NCBI GenBank assembly: GCA_964550025.1
Contig: CAZJYI010000179.1
Span: 1 to 21,275, forward strand
DNA: 21,275 nucleotides
Reading direction: 5' to 3'
Origin: CAZJYI01 sp964550025
Lineage (GTDB): Bacteria; Verrucomicrobiota; Kiritimatiellia; UBA8416; CAYOBW01
Part shown: piece after piece, positions 8,164-16,290 of the stretch
Layout: each line of letters starts with the position of its first letter
How positions within the stretch are numbered: the stretch's first letter is position 1
Position numbers and translations under genes: made by a program
The notes under the pieces: generated by a model
Database searches by the model: none
What the model saw: the letters and a program-made list of their open reading frames with translations, nothing else
What the model was told of the DNA's origin: nothing

Positions 8164-8171
8164 GTGGTCAA
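8143..8171 (-). promoter_or_regulatory. Sigma-70-type promoter of the nucleotidyltransferase pair
   Basis: On the minus strand TTGACC (8171-8166) and TATGAT (8148-8143) are separated by exactly 17 nt. Each hexamer differs from consensus at one position. The expected transcription start falls within about 3 nt of the ATG at 8133, so the message would have essentially no leader. Confidence 0.65.
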
Positions 8172-8189
8172 GTGTCTAATAGTAGAACC

Positions 8190-8215
8190 AGAACGGGGTC
8201 AGCGAGAACGGGGTC
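8190..8215. repeat. 11-bp direct repeat with 15-bp period
   Basis: AGAACGGGGTC occurs at 8190-8200 and again at 8205-8215. The second copy runs into the outer arm of the inverted-repeat element that begins at 8210. It could mark a boundary or duplication of that element. Confidence 0.45.
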
Positions 8216-8447
8216 TGTCCCGAACGGCACTTCAGGTCGCTTCCGGACACTAGAGTTGCGGAGCAGTAGGTCCCAGTTGCACTGGGACCTGTGAGCACGG
8301 TGATGCAGAAAGGTGACCGTTGCGCCTTCCGGCCGCGCTGTCGCGTGACTACATCGTTCCCGTTCGCTGGTCCCAGTGCAACTGGGACCTACTGGGAGAG
8401 GGCCGCCCAAAAACGCGCTTAGGCAAGTGCCATTCGGGCTTGTCCCC
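8210..8447. repeat. Nested inverted-repeat element (MITE- or REP-like), about 240 bp
   Basis: Outer arms 8210-8232 and 8425-8447 are reverse complements at 18 of 23 positions (shared cores CCCGAA and GGCACTT). Inside lies a perfect 26-bp inverted repeat, 8264-8289 against 8369-8394, with a 79-nt centre. Each inner arm is itself a hairpin: GGTCCCAGT, a 3-nt loop, then ACTGGGACC. There is no open reading frame of substance within it. Such nested palindromes suggest a small nonautonomous element mobilised by a transposase elsewhere, or a paired-REP unit. The outer arm shares GGGTCTGTCCC with 1029-1039. No target-site duplication was identified. Confidence 0.65.
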
Positions 8448-8484
8448 GCGTCCCTCGTGCACATATGCAGGAACCACCAGGATA

Positions 8485-8505
8485 TCCGGCAATGCCAATG
8501 CCGGA
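8485..8505. repeat. 7-bp stem hairpin in the 665-bp noncoding stretch
   Basis: TCCGGCA (8485-8491) pairs with TGCCGGA (8499-8505) around a 7-nt loop. No T-run follows. Function is unknown. Confidence 0.4.
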
Positions 8506-8596
8506 AATCATGGCAATATGGAGATTCGAGTGTATGAGGTGTACGAGTATGGCCGGGAAGTGCGGCAAAATGCGCGTCCTACGTAGTTCCTGTTGC

Positions 8597-8639
8597 GGAA
8601 GCCAGTAGCCCGTCCGCCGCGGCGGAAACGCGGGCTTCC
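8597..8639. repeat. GC-rich compound hairpin, possible REP-like palindrome
   Basis: GGAAGCC (8597-8603) pairs with GGCTTCC (8633-8639). Inside it TCCGCC (8613-8618) pairs with GGCGGA (8621-8626), and GCCCG/CGGGC can extend the inner stem as an alternative pairing. The structure is strong and self-contained but is not followed by a T-run. It lies about 160 nt before the rhamnosidase start. Confidence 0.45.
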
Positions 8640-8730
8640 CCCTGACGACACCTTTTGCCCCAGTTGCAGCCTGCTTCCGACATCCGCCCTCGCCCAGCTT
8701 TGCGCAATATGCTACTGGTTGTCCTGCTGT

Positions 8731-8762
8731 CACACGATAGGCTGCCTGTCCTATCGCGTGTG
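8731..8762 (+). promoter_or_regulatory. Leader hairpin upstream of the first GH106 gene
   Basis: CACACGATAGG (8731-8741) pairs with CCTATCGCGTGTG (8750-8762), leaving a 2-nt GC bulge and an 8-nt loop. It ends 36 nt before the ATG at 8799, so it is probably in the leader or at the promoter of that gene. It could be a regulator-binding palindrome or an RNA structure. No sequence evidence separates the two. Confidence 0.4.
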
Positions 8763-8798
8763 CTCATCTCAGCAATCCAAACTCGAGGTCCGATAAGC

Positions 8799-11069
8799 AT
8801 GAGATCATTCATACCCGCCCTGGTGGTTCTCCTCATTCCGGCGCTACTAGTGGTCGCCGATTTACCAACCGATAGGATCCCCATCAGTGAAGCGGTCTTC
8901 AAACAGCCGCCCCTGGCCATGAAGACCGTCCCCCTCTGGCACATGAACGGGAAGATGACGAGAGAGGGAATCGCCGCTCAACTCCGGGCGTCGCGAGACG
9001 AGAGCGGGTTCGCCGGCGTCGCCGTGCTGCCGGTGAAGCACACGGAACCAAAGTACCTGACCGAAGACTACTTCGCGCGCTACGGGGACATTCTCGAAAC
9101 CAGCAAGAAGCTCGGTATGAGCGTCGTCTTCTACGATGACATCGGTTTCCCCTCCGGCACGGCCGGCGGCAGATTGAAGGCACAATTCCCGGACGCCATC
9201 TCGTCGCGTCTTGACATGTCCGAGTCGACAGTCACCGGCCCGACGGATTGGAAGAAGGCGCTGCCCGCGGGAACGTCCATGGGCGCGGTTGCCATGAATA
9301 CGAAGAGTTTGGAGCGGCGCGACATCAGCGGTTCCGCGAAGGACGGCGCTCTTGCCTGGCAAGTCCCCGCCGGCGAATGGAAGCTCATGATCTTCACCTG
9401 CGTACGCAGCGGCGATTTCGTGGACTACCTCGATCCCGAGTCCGTCGACGAGTTCTGCTCGTTGACCTACGACGAGTACTACAAGCGTTTCGCAAGCCAC
9501 TTCGGCTCGACGATAACGATGAACTTCTTTGACGACATCAACATCCGCAAGCACAGCTACCGGAACTGGACGCCGGGGTTCAACGAGAAGTTCAAGGCGA
9601 AACACGGGTTCAGCCCGGTCGAGTACTATCCCGCGTTGTGGCACGATATCGGGCCTGACACGGCCGCCGCCAGAATCGCACTGCACGGTTTTCGCGCCGA
9701 GCTGATGGCGGAGGGGTTTCCGCGCAAGGTCAACGAATGGTGCCGGAAACACGGCATCCGCAGTACAGGGCACGCCATGGGGCAATACCACCCGCAGCCC
9801 TGTTTCCTGGCGGGCGATCACATCACCTTCTACCGCCACTGCGACATCCCCATGATCGACTCCATTCACTACTATGGACATGGGCGGCCGGGGTACAAGC
9901 TGACGAGCTCGGCTTCCTGCAGCTACGACCGCCCCCTCACTGCCGTGGAAATCTACGGAAACTACCGGCGCCCCTTTGAAAAGAAGATGCTGTACCGCTC
10001 GGGCATGGAAATCTTCGTCCGGGGCGGCAATCTGCTTCTGCCCCACGGCATGTGGTACGACCCCAAGCGGGTGCGGATCCCACCGCTGATCTCGCATTTC
10101 TCAGACGAGGTCGGCCCGGAGCTGGCGGCCTACAACGATTGGGCGGCGCGCGCGAGTATGCTGCTGCAGGGAGGGCGGCACGTGTCCGACATCGGCGTGC
10201 TCTACCCGGTGGCGACGATGCAGGCCTATGCCTACTTTGGCATGAAGGGATATCCCCATCCCGGTCTCACGATGCCGGAGAATACCGATTTCAATCGGCT
10301 GAGCGATCTGCTCACCGGCGGGATTCGGCGGGATTTCACCTTTCTTCACCCGGAGATCCTGGACGGGAAATGCCGGGTGGAGGGCGCAAAGCTCCGCCTG
10401 GAAAACGAGATGAACTTCCAGGAGTACGGCGTCATCATCCTCCCGAGCGTGTCAGCGATACACTGGACCAATCTGCAGAAGATCAGCGCATTCTATGCAG
10501 CCGGAGGCAAGGTGATTGCCACGACACAACTGCCCGACCGGTCGGCCGAGTTCGGTCACGACAGCGAGGTGAGGAAGGCGATCGAGGCGATGTTCCCCGC
10601 GTTCCCGGCGAGTGCTCAGGGCTATATCCGGGAGACCAACGGGGTGGGGGGGGTGTCCTACCTGGTCCCGTCGCTGAAGGACAACGGCTCCGCCCTCGCG
10701 GCGGCCCTGGCCGACGCCATGCCGGCTGCCGACGTGCGATTCGGGCCCGGGGCGCCGCGTTTCACGCATCTCCCGCAGAGTGGAAGTCGTCCCCCGAAAG
10801 AGGGGAAGCATGTCGGGATGCTCTCCTACGTTCACAAGGTCAAGGACGGCCGCCATATCTACTACTTCGCGAACTCGACGGACGAGCCCGTGGATACGGA
10901 GGTGACCCTCCGCGGCAGATTGAAGCTGGAGCGGTGGGATCCCCGGACGGGAGACATAGCGCCGCTGAAGACGACGGATGCGGTTGAGAACGGACAGCCG
11001 TTCACGAAGGCGAAGCTGGAGCTGGGGCCCGAAAGATCGCTCTTCTTCGTGGAGACCTCTGCGGAGTGA
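8799..11069 (+). CDS. GH106-like alpha-L-rhamnosidase family protein (short form)
   Basis: The start chosen is ATG 8799, which gives a signal peptide (MRSFIPALVVLLIPALLVVA) and is preceded by GAGG 10 nt upstream. The frame is open further upstream to 8655, but that sequence crosses the leader hairpin and adds no recognisable domain. The 756-residue product has the GH106 hallmark near its N-terminus, PLWHMNGKMTREGI. It also has a FYDDIGFPSG stretch, FFDDIN, and acidic residues in TAVEIYGN and GMEIF typical of the barrel. The C-terminal 200 residues include a GATase-like/beta domain ending RSLFFVE. Unlike the larger paralogue at 12814 it lacks the final jelly-roll domain. GH106 enzymes remove terminal alpha-L-rhamnose by inversion. 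Exact specificity is unknown and activity of this divergent member is inferred. Confidence 0.8.
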   Translation: MRSFIPALVVLLIPALLVVADLPTDRIPISEAVFKQPPLAMKTVPLWHMNGKMTREGIAAQLRASRDESGFAGVAVLPVKHTEPKYLTEDYFARYGDILETSKKLGMSVVFYDDIGFPSGTAGGRLKAQFPDAISSRLDMSESTVTGPTDWKKALPAGTSMGAVAMNTKSLERRDISGSAKDGALAWQVPAGEWKLMIFTCVRSGDFVDYLDPESVDEFCSLTYDEYYKRFASHFGSTITMNFFDDINIRKHSYRNWTPGFNEKFKAKHGFSPVEYYPALWHDIGPDTAAARIALHGFRAELMAEGFPRKVNEWCRKHGIRSTGHAMGQYHPQPCFLAGDHITFYRHCDIPMIDSIHYYGHGRPGYKLTSSASCSYDRPLTAVEIYGNYRRPFEKKMLYRSGMEIFVRGGNLLLPHGMWYDPKRVRIPPLISHFSDEVGPELAAYNDWAARASMLLQGGRHVSDIGVLYPVATMQAYAYFGMKGYPHPGLTMPENTDFNRLSDLLTGGIRRDFTFLHPEILDGKCRVEGAKLRLENEMNFQEYGVIILPSVSAIHWTNLQKISAFYAAGGKVIATTQLPDRSAEFGHDSEVRKAIEAMFPAFPASAQGYIRETNGVGGVSYLVPSLKDNGSALAAALADAMPAADVRFGPGAPRFTHLPQSGSRPPKEGKHVGMLSYVHKVKDGRHIYYFANSTDEPVDTEVTLRGRLKLERWDPRTGDIAPLKTTDAVENGQPFTKAKLELGPERSLFFVETSAE

Positions 11070-11195
11070 TCCCACTGTCGGATCCAAGACGAAAACACGG
11101 TAGGGGAGCAAGAGTCCTGCTAATGGAATATTTTTGACACGAGATGGTTTTTATTGGAAAGTTTTCCTGTCCTTGCATCTTCACATAGATGACAA

Positions 11196-12662
11196 ATGGA
11201 AGAGAATCTACCAGAAGTGATGTTCGCGTCGTCCACTGACGTGAAGGGACGCTTGTGCCGCCGTCTGCTCCGGGAGGGCCGCCTGAGGAAGCTTGTCCCG
11301 CGTGTCTACACGTCAAACCTGTCAGATTCACTGCCGACCATCGTTCGTCGCAATCTGTATCTCGTTCTCGGCAAGTTGTTTCCCGGCGCCGTCGTCAGTC
11401 ATCGGTCCGCATTGGAGGGACAACCCGCGGCAGACGGGACCATCGTACTGACTTACCGCTATACGAAGAAAGTGCTGTTGCCGGGAGTCACCGTACGGCT
11501 GATCGAGGGGCCTGGACCCTGTGCACGGGACATGGCATTTGCCGGCGGCCTGCACATCTCGTGCGAACCGAGAGCGTACCTCGAGAACATGCAGCCGGCC
11601 CGCCGAAGGGGAACGGTTGCGAAGAGCCTGTCTCGCACCGAGATCGAGGAGCGACTCGACAGAATCTGCCGTATTCGCGGTGAGACCGGTTTGGGCCGGC
11701 TGCGTGACGAGGCGCGGGCACTTTCCGAAACACTTCACACGCGGGCGGAGTTCGACGCCCTGAACGGTCTTGTCGGTGCCATCCTGCGTTCGCGTCCGGC
11801 GGATGGCCTGCATTCTCCCGTAGCCGTCGCGAGAGCGCTGGGGCAGCCGTACGACCCTGACCGCCTGGCCCTTTTCCAAACGCTGTTTGCGGCCCTCAAG
11901 GGTACGGAGCTCGAGCTCATTGAGGAGCGCCGGACCGGCGACGTCGAAACGCGCAACCTGGCGTTCTTTGAGGCCTATTTCTCCAATTACATCGAGGGAA
12001 CAGAGTTTGAGATCGAGGAGGCCAGAGCGATCTGTTTCGAGAACAGGATTCCGCGTGAACGTCCGAATGACGCTCATGACATCATGGGGACCTTTCAGAT
12101 CGTTTCCGACTTGAGTGAAATGCGGCGCGTTCCGGATTCGGTTGAGGCATTCATGGCAATCCTGAAGCACCGGCATGCGACCGTGATGATGGCCCACGCG
12201 GGTGCCCGCCCCGGGGAATTCAAGGAGAAGCCCAACCGAGCGGGGGAAGCGTACTTCGTCGTCCCGGAGCTCGTGCGGGGGACACTGGCACGGGCCTTCG
12301 AGATGCTGCAGGGGCTTGAGCATCCGCTTGCCCGGGCCGCCTTTGTCATGTTCGCCGTTGCCGAAGTGCATCCTTTCGCCGACGGCAACGGACGGGTTGC
12401 GAGGATCATGATGAACGCCGAACTCGTGCACGGTGGGCTGGTGAGGATACTCGTTCCCACGGTCTATCGAGACGACTACCTGCTTGCCCTGCGCGCCCTC
12501 TCCCGACGGGAGCGCCCCGAACCTCTGCCCCGGATGCTGTCCTATGCACAGCGCTTCTGCTCACATGTTGACTTCAGCGACTTTGACGGCGCTCGGAGAA
12601 TTCTCGAGACTTCAAACGCGTTCAGGGAGCCTGATGAGGCTCGTCTCAGCTTGCCTGGATAG
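11196..12662 (+). CDS. Fic-domain AMP-transferase with AbiEi-like N-terminal domain
   Basis: In this 488-residue protein, residues about 15-135 resemble AbiEi-type antitoxin domains: a winged-helix LLREGRLRKLVPRVYTS, then PGAVVSHRSALEG. A helical linker follows. The C-terminal half is a Fic domain with the catalytic motif HPFADGNGR (392-400; His392 is the base) and a flap GEFKEKPN. The inhibitory-helix motif S-x-x-x-E-G is present at S263-G268 (SNYIEG) ahead of the Fic core, so it is a self-inhibited class II Fic. Such enzymes AMPylate protein hydroxyls. ATG 11196 has a weak ribosome site; ATG 11220 is an alternative. The gene stands alone, about 126 nt after the first GH106 gene, behind an AT-rich upstream stretch. 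It is unrelated in function to its glycan-degrading neighbours. Confidence 0.85.
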   Translation: MEENLPEVMFASSTDVKGRLCRRLLREGRLRKLVPRVYTSNLSDSLPTIVRRNLYLVLGKLFPGAVVSHRSALEGQPAADGTIVLTYRYTKKVLLPGVTVRLIEGPGPCARDMAFAGGLHISCEPRAYLENMQPARRRGTVAKSLSRTEIEERLDRICRIRGETGLGRLRDEARALSETLHTRAEFDALNGLVGAILRSRPADGLHSPVAVARALGQPYDPDRLALFQTLFAALKGTELELIEERRTGDVETRNLAFFEAYFSNYIEGTEFEIEEARAICFENRIPRERPNDAHDIMGTFQIVSDLSEMRRVPDSVEAFMAILKHRHATVMMAHAGARPGEFKEKPNRAGEAYFVVPELVRGTLARAFEMLQGLEHPLARAAFVMFAVAEVHPFADGNGRVARIMMNAELVHGGLVRILVPTVYRDDYLLALRALSRRERPEPLPRMLSYAQRFCSHVDFSDFDGARRILETSNAFREPDEARLSLPG

Positions 12663-12813
12663 TGATTCCGAGACGATGCCCCGCATCCGAGCGATGAGGA
12701 CTTGCGCCGGTTTCGGTGTGCCGTTCCTCGGTGGCGGGCGATGGCCGGATATGTCCCCGGGCGTGTATGACGCGTTGTCTCCGGGAGCTGGTGAGTGACA
12801 AGGGGGTGGCGGT

Positions 12814-15800
12814 ATGGACAGGTCAAGAGCAGGGTCCTTTGTGGTGCTATTCGCCCTGGCGGCGGTGGTTGCGGTGAGCCCGTTTGCCGGAGCAAAGGAA
12901 TTGGAAGCGGGCTTTCGCAATCCGCCCCGCAGCGCCGGGGTGCGTTGCTGGTGGTGGTGGCTCAACAGCAATGTGACCAGGGAGGCGATTACCCGCGACC
13001 TGGAAGCCATGCACGGCAAGGGCTTCAGCGGGGCGATGATCTTCGATGCCGGCAACGAGCTTCGATGGGGTCCTCACGCGAAGGTCCCAAACGGCCCCCG
13101 GTTCGCCGGTCCGGAATGGACGGAGCTCTATCTGCACGCTCTGCGTGAAGCCGAGCGTCTCGGCCTGAAAATCGGGCTTTCCATTCAGAGCGGCTGGAAC
13201 CTCGGAGGGCCGATGGTGACGCTTGATGACAAGGCCAAACAGATCACAGCGTCGGAGATCCGGGTTGAAGGACCGGCCGACATGGACCGGAAGCTGCCCG
13301 TTCCAAGGGCGAACTATGACTACTATCGTGATGTCTGCGTGTTGGCCTGGCCGTGCAAGCAGGAGGCGGGGAACATCCCGTTCGAGGTCACGGCCAGCAC
13401 CCGGCAGCCCGGGTTTCTGGTCCAGCGTATGGCGGACGGTGATGATGACACCTTCTGGGTCAGCCGTGGAAGGGAGGCGGGAGACGGCCCGACTCCGGAG
13501 GCGCCGGAGTGGATAGACTTCACCTTTGAGGAACCGGTTGTCGTCGCCGGGTTGCGCCTGAAGGGGCGCAAAGGGTACGGGCCCAGGTTGTGCAGGCTGC
13601 GGGCCATGGACACCCGGCAGAAGACTGGATCGTTTGCGCTCAAAGACGGGGACAACTCGGTCACGTTCAACCCGATCAAGGGGCGGGTGATCCGGCTGAT
13701 CCTCGAGGGCGCCTATGACCCGAGGTTCCCCGACGCACCCCGCAACGTTCAGGTCGCAAGTGCGCAACTGCTGGACACGGTCGGGCGAAGCCTGACGGCC
13801 GAGGCCTCCCGCAAGCCGATCAGCAACCTGACAGCCAAGACCGGCGCGAAGGAACTGGGCGGATCGGCGCCGGATTGCCGGTTCCTGTTGGACGATCTCC
13901 CGGGTGTCGAGGGCGAAGAAGACGCATCGCTCGAGGACATCATCGACATAACGGACAAGGTCGACGATGACGGCACGTTGAAGTGGAACGCCCCGGCCGG
14001 CAGATGGACCGTGATGCGCATCGGCTACACGCCGACACGCGCGCACGTGGCGACATCGAGCGACAACTGGAAGGGGCACGTTCTCGACTACCTCAGCAAG
14101 GAGGTATTCGACCGCTACTGGCATGATGTGGTCGATCCGCTGCTCAAGAAGGCAGGCCCGCTGGCCGGGACCGTGCTGACGCAGTTGGAGACGGATAGTT
14201 GGGAGTGCGGCGGGATGAACTGGAGTCCGGGCTTCGCCGAGGATTTCAAGCGGTACAATGGCTATGACATCATCAAGCACTTGCCGGTTGTGGTGGGCAA
14301 GATCGTTGACAGCCGAGAGGCGAGCAATGCCTTTCTGGCTGATCTCCGCAAGACCATTGCCCATTGTGTCTCGGAGAACCACTACAAGACCTTTGCCGCC
14401 AATGCCGCCCGGTACAACATCGGCATTCAACCGGAATGCTCCGGTCCGCACGCCGCGCCGCTGGACGGGATCAAGAACTACTCGCACAGCGATATCGTCA
14501 TGAGCGAGTTCTGGGCGCCGTCGCCGCATCGCCCGGCGCCCCCGAGTCGTTTCTTCATCAAGCAGGCCTCCTCGGCGGCGCACATCTACGGCAAGCGGTT
14601 CGTCGGTGCGGAGTCTTTCACGACGATCGGGCCGCATTGGAACGACCTGCTCTGGCACGCGCAGAAACCGTCGATGGATTACGAGTTTTGCGAGGGCCTG
14701 AACATGGTCTTCTTCCATACCTTCACCTGCTCGCCGAAGGAGATGGGGCTTCCCGGACAGGAGTACTTCGCGGGTACGCACGTGAACCCGCAGGTCACCT
14801 GGTGGGAGGAGTCCGGCGTGTTCATGGACTACATCAACCGCGTCCAGTTCGTCGTGCAGAAGGGTGAGTTCGTGGCGGACGTGCTCTACTACTATGGCGA
14901 CCATGTACCCAACATAGCCGTCAACAAGGGGTTCAACCGCGCCGGCTCGCTGCCGGGCTACGACTACGATGTGACCAACGAGGATGTCCTGCTCCGTCTG
15001 AAGGTCGATAGTGGCCGCATCGTGGTGCCGGGTGGAATCCGCTACCGCATGCTGGTGCTTCCCGATCACAAGGTGCTGTCCCTGACGGCACTGAAGAAGG
15101 TGGACGAACTGCTGGCGCAGGGCGCCACCGTGCTGGGCCCCAAGCCGGAGCGGCTGGTGAGCAGGGTAGGGGGTGACGCCGCGCAGCGCGAGTTCCATGC
15201 GCTGACCGATCGGCTGTGGGGCGAAGCGCCTGCGGAGCAGGGAACGCGGCAAATCGGTCGCGGACGCCTTGTCTGGGGACAGACCTCGCGCTCCCTGCTG
15301 CAGGCCGACGGGCTCGCGCCGGACTTTGAGGCGCTCGACACGGAGCGGCAGGCGGACTATGAGTATATCCACTACACCCTCGATGGGGCCGACGTCTACT
15401 TCGTCTGCAATCAAACCACGGAGATACGCAACGTGGATCTGTCTTTCCGCGTGAGCGGCCGTCAGCCGGAGCTCTGGGACCCCGCGACCGGCGAGATTCG
15501 CGCGGCGGATGCCTTCGCCATCAAGAAAGACCGGACGACCGTACCCGTGACCTTCGATCCCCACGGCAGCCTGTTCGTGATCTTCCGCGCCAAGGTGGAA
15601 GGCAGCGGTAAGCCGGGCTCGAACTTCCCGGCGTGGAAGGAGAAGCTGACCATTGCCGGACCGTGGTCCGTTAGCTTCGATCCCAAGTGGGGTGGCCCAG
15701 CGGAGCCGGTGCGTTTCGACAAGCTCAGCAGTTGGAGCAAGCACGGTGAGCCGGGCATCAAGTACTACTCCGGCAAGGCGGTTTACCGCACCACCTTCAG

Positions 15801-16158
15801 TCTGGAGAACGTGCCGGCGGACGGCCCCCTGGCGCTGGAACTTGGATCGGTAAAGGATGTCGGCATTGCGCGGGTCACCCTGAACGGCGAGGACCTCGGC
15901 CTGCTCTGGCTGGCTCCCTTCCGTGTCGATATCGGCGAGGCGGTGAAAACGGGGCAGAACAAGCTGGAGATCATGGTCGTCAACTCATGGCACAACCGGG
16001 TTATGGGCGACGACGGCCTGCCGGCGAACAAACAGCTCACCCGAACCAATATCAGGGTGTGCAAGAAGGGGAAGTTCAAATGGACGCTGGAAGACTCGGG
16101 TATGCTCGGTCCCGTCAGGATTGTGGAGACGGCCGTGCTCACTCGCGGTCGACCGTGA
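12814..16158 (+). CDS. Secreted GH106 alpha-L-rhamnosidase (full-length, with inserted beta-sandwich)
   Basis: This 1114-residue protein has a signal peptide cut near AFAGA/KE-like residue 27. The family hallmark CWWWWLNSNVTREAI is at 45-59, followed by a barrel start (GFSGAMIFDAG). Residues about 195-335 are a discoidin/F5-8C-like beta-sandwich inserted in the barrel region (PEWIDFTFEEP, VRLILEGAY). Barrel acidic positions are visible in TQLETDSWECGGMNW, PECSGPHAAPLDG and RFVGAESFTT; which are the catalytic pair was not determined. The last 180 residues form a jelly-roll ending in LNGEDLGLLW and NKLEIMVVNSWHNR, typical of GH2/GH106 C-terminal domains. Size and order match full-length GH106 enzymes. 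GGGGGTGG just before ATG 12814 is the ribosome site. With PL4 it would trim rhamnose from rhamnogalacturonan. Confidence 0.88.
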   Translation: MDRSRAGSFVVLFALAAVVAVSPFAGAKELEAGFRNPPRSAGVRCWWWWLNSNVTREAITRDLEAMHGKGFSGAMIFDAGNELRWGPHAKVPNGPRFAGPEWTELYLHALREAERLGLKIGLSIQSGWNLGGPMVTLDDKAKQITASEIRVEGPADMDRKLPVPRANYDYYRDVCVLAWPCKQEAGNIPFEVTASTRQPGFLVQRMADGDDDTFWVSRGREAGDGPTPEAPEWIDFTFEEPVVVAGLRLKGRKGYGPRLCRLRAMDTRQKTGSFALKDGDNSVTFNPIKGRVIRLILEGAYDPRFPDAPRNVQVASAQLLDTVGRSLTAEASRKPISNLTAKTGAKELGGSAPDCRFLLDDLPGVEGEEDASLEDIIDITDKVDDDGTLKWNAPAGRWTVMRIGYTPTRAHVATSSDNWKGHVLDYLSKEVFDRYWHDVVDPLLKKAGPLAGTVLTQLETDSWECGGMNWSPGFAEDFKRYNGYDIIKHLPVVVGKIVDSREASNAFLADLRKTIAHCVSENHYKTFAANAARYNIGIQPECSGPHAAPLDGIKNYSHSDIVMSEFWAPSPHRPAPPSRFFIKQASSAAHIYGKRFVGAESFTTIGPHWNDLLWHAQKPSMDYEFCEGLNMVFFHTFTCSPKEMGLPGQEYFAGTHVNPQVTWWEESGVFMDYINRVQFVVQKGEFVADVLYYYGDHVPNIAVNKGFNRAGSLPGYDYDVTNEDVLLRLKVDSGRIVVPGGIRYRMLVLPDHKVLSLTALKKVDELLAQGATVLGPKPERLVSRVGGDAAQREFHALTDRLWGEAPAEQGTRQIGRGRLVWGQTSRSLLQADGLAPDFEALDTERQADYEYIHYTLDGADVYFVCNQTTEIRNVDLSFRVSGRQPELWDPATGEIRAADAFAIKKDRTTVPVTFDPHGSLFVIFRAKVEGSGKPGSNFPAWKEKLTIAGPWSVSFDPKWGGPAEPVRFDKLSSWSKHGEPGIKYYSGKAVYRTTFSLENVPADGPLALELGSVKDVGIARVTLNGEDLGLLWLAPFRVDIGEAVKTGQNKLEIMVVNSWHNRVMGDDGLPANKQLTRTNIRVCKKGKFKWTLEDSGMLGPVRIVETAVLTRGRP

Positions 16159-16290
16159 AACTCCAGAGGATGTGCGAATGAAGCAGTACTTGCTGACCTT
16201 GAATCAAGTCTGCCAAGGCCTCCCCGCGAGGCGACGGCACCGGAGCCGCCGGTCCGAAAGCCGTCCGCTTCCCCAAAACCGGACCGCGAG
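16159..16290 (+). other. Stop-free stretch joining the rhamnosidase frame to the SUMF1 gene
   Basis: From the codon after the rhamnosidase TGA (16156-16158) the same frame stays open for 44 codons into the SUMF1-domain ORF. Its translation is a Pro/Ala-rich linker style (LPRPPREATAPEPP). A good ribosome site AGAGGA (16165-16170) and ATG 16178 lie here but in another frame, encoding MKQYLLTL and then basic, non-conserved sequence. Either the SUMF1 protein has a longer N-terminus disrupted by an indel, or its start is at 16291. Confidence 0.5.

Noticed and set aside
8264..8394. CRISPR or group II-like array
   Set aside because: Only one inverted pair, no regularly spaced direct repeats and no cas or intron-encoded protein genes nearby.
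8320..8586. Short frames in the 8172-8798 region
   Set aside because: They run through the palindromic repeats, have no ribosome site and no protein-like features.
8655..8798. Upstream start for the first GH106 gene
   Set aside because: The added residues precede a clear signal peptide and cross a leader hairpin. ATG 8799 with GAGG upstream is better.
11134..11167. Promoter for the Fic gene (TTGACA at 11134)
   Set aside because: The -35 is perfect but no acceptable -10 lies 16-18 nt downstream. The small GGAAA/TTTCC palindrome alone is weak evidence.
12847..15744. 965-residue open frame on the minus strand
   Set aside because: It is antisense to the GH106 gene, has no recognisable motif and a composition (His/Arg/Val-rich) typical of the complement of GC-rich coding DNA.
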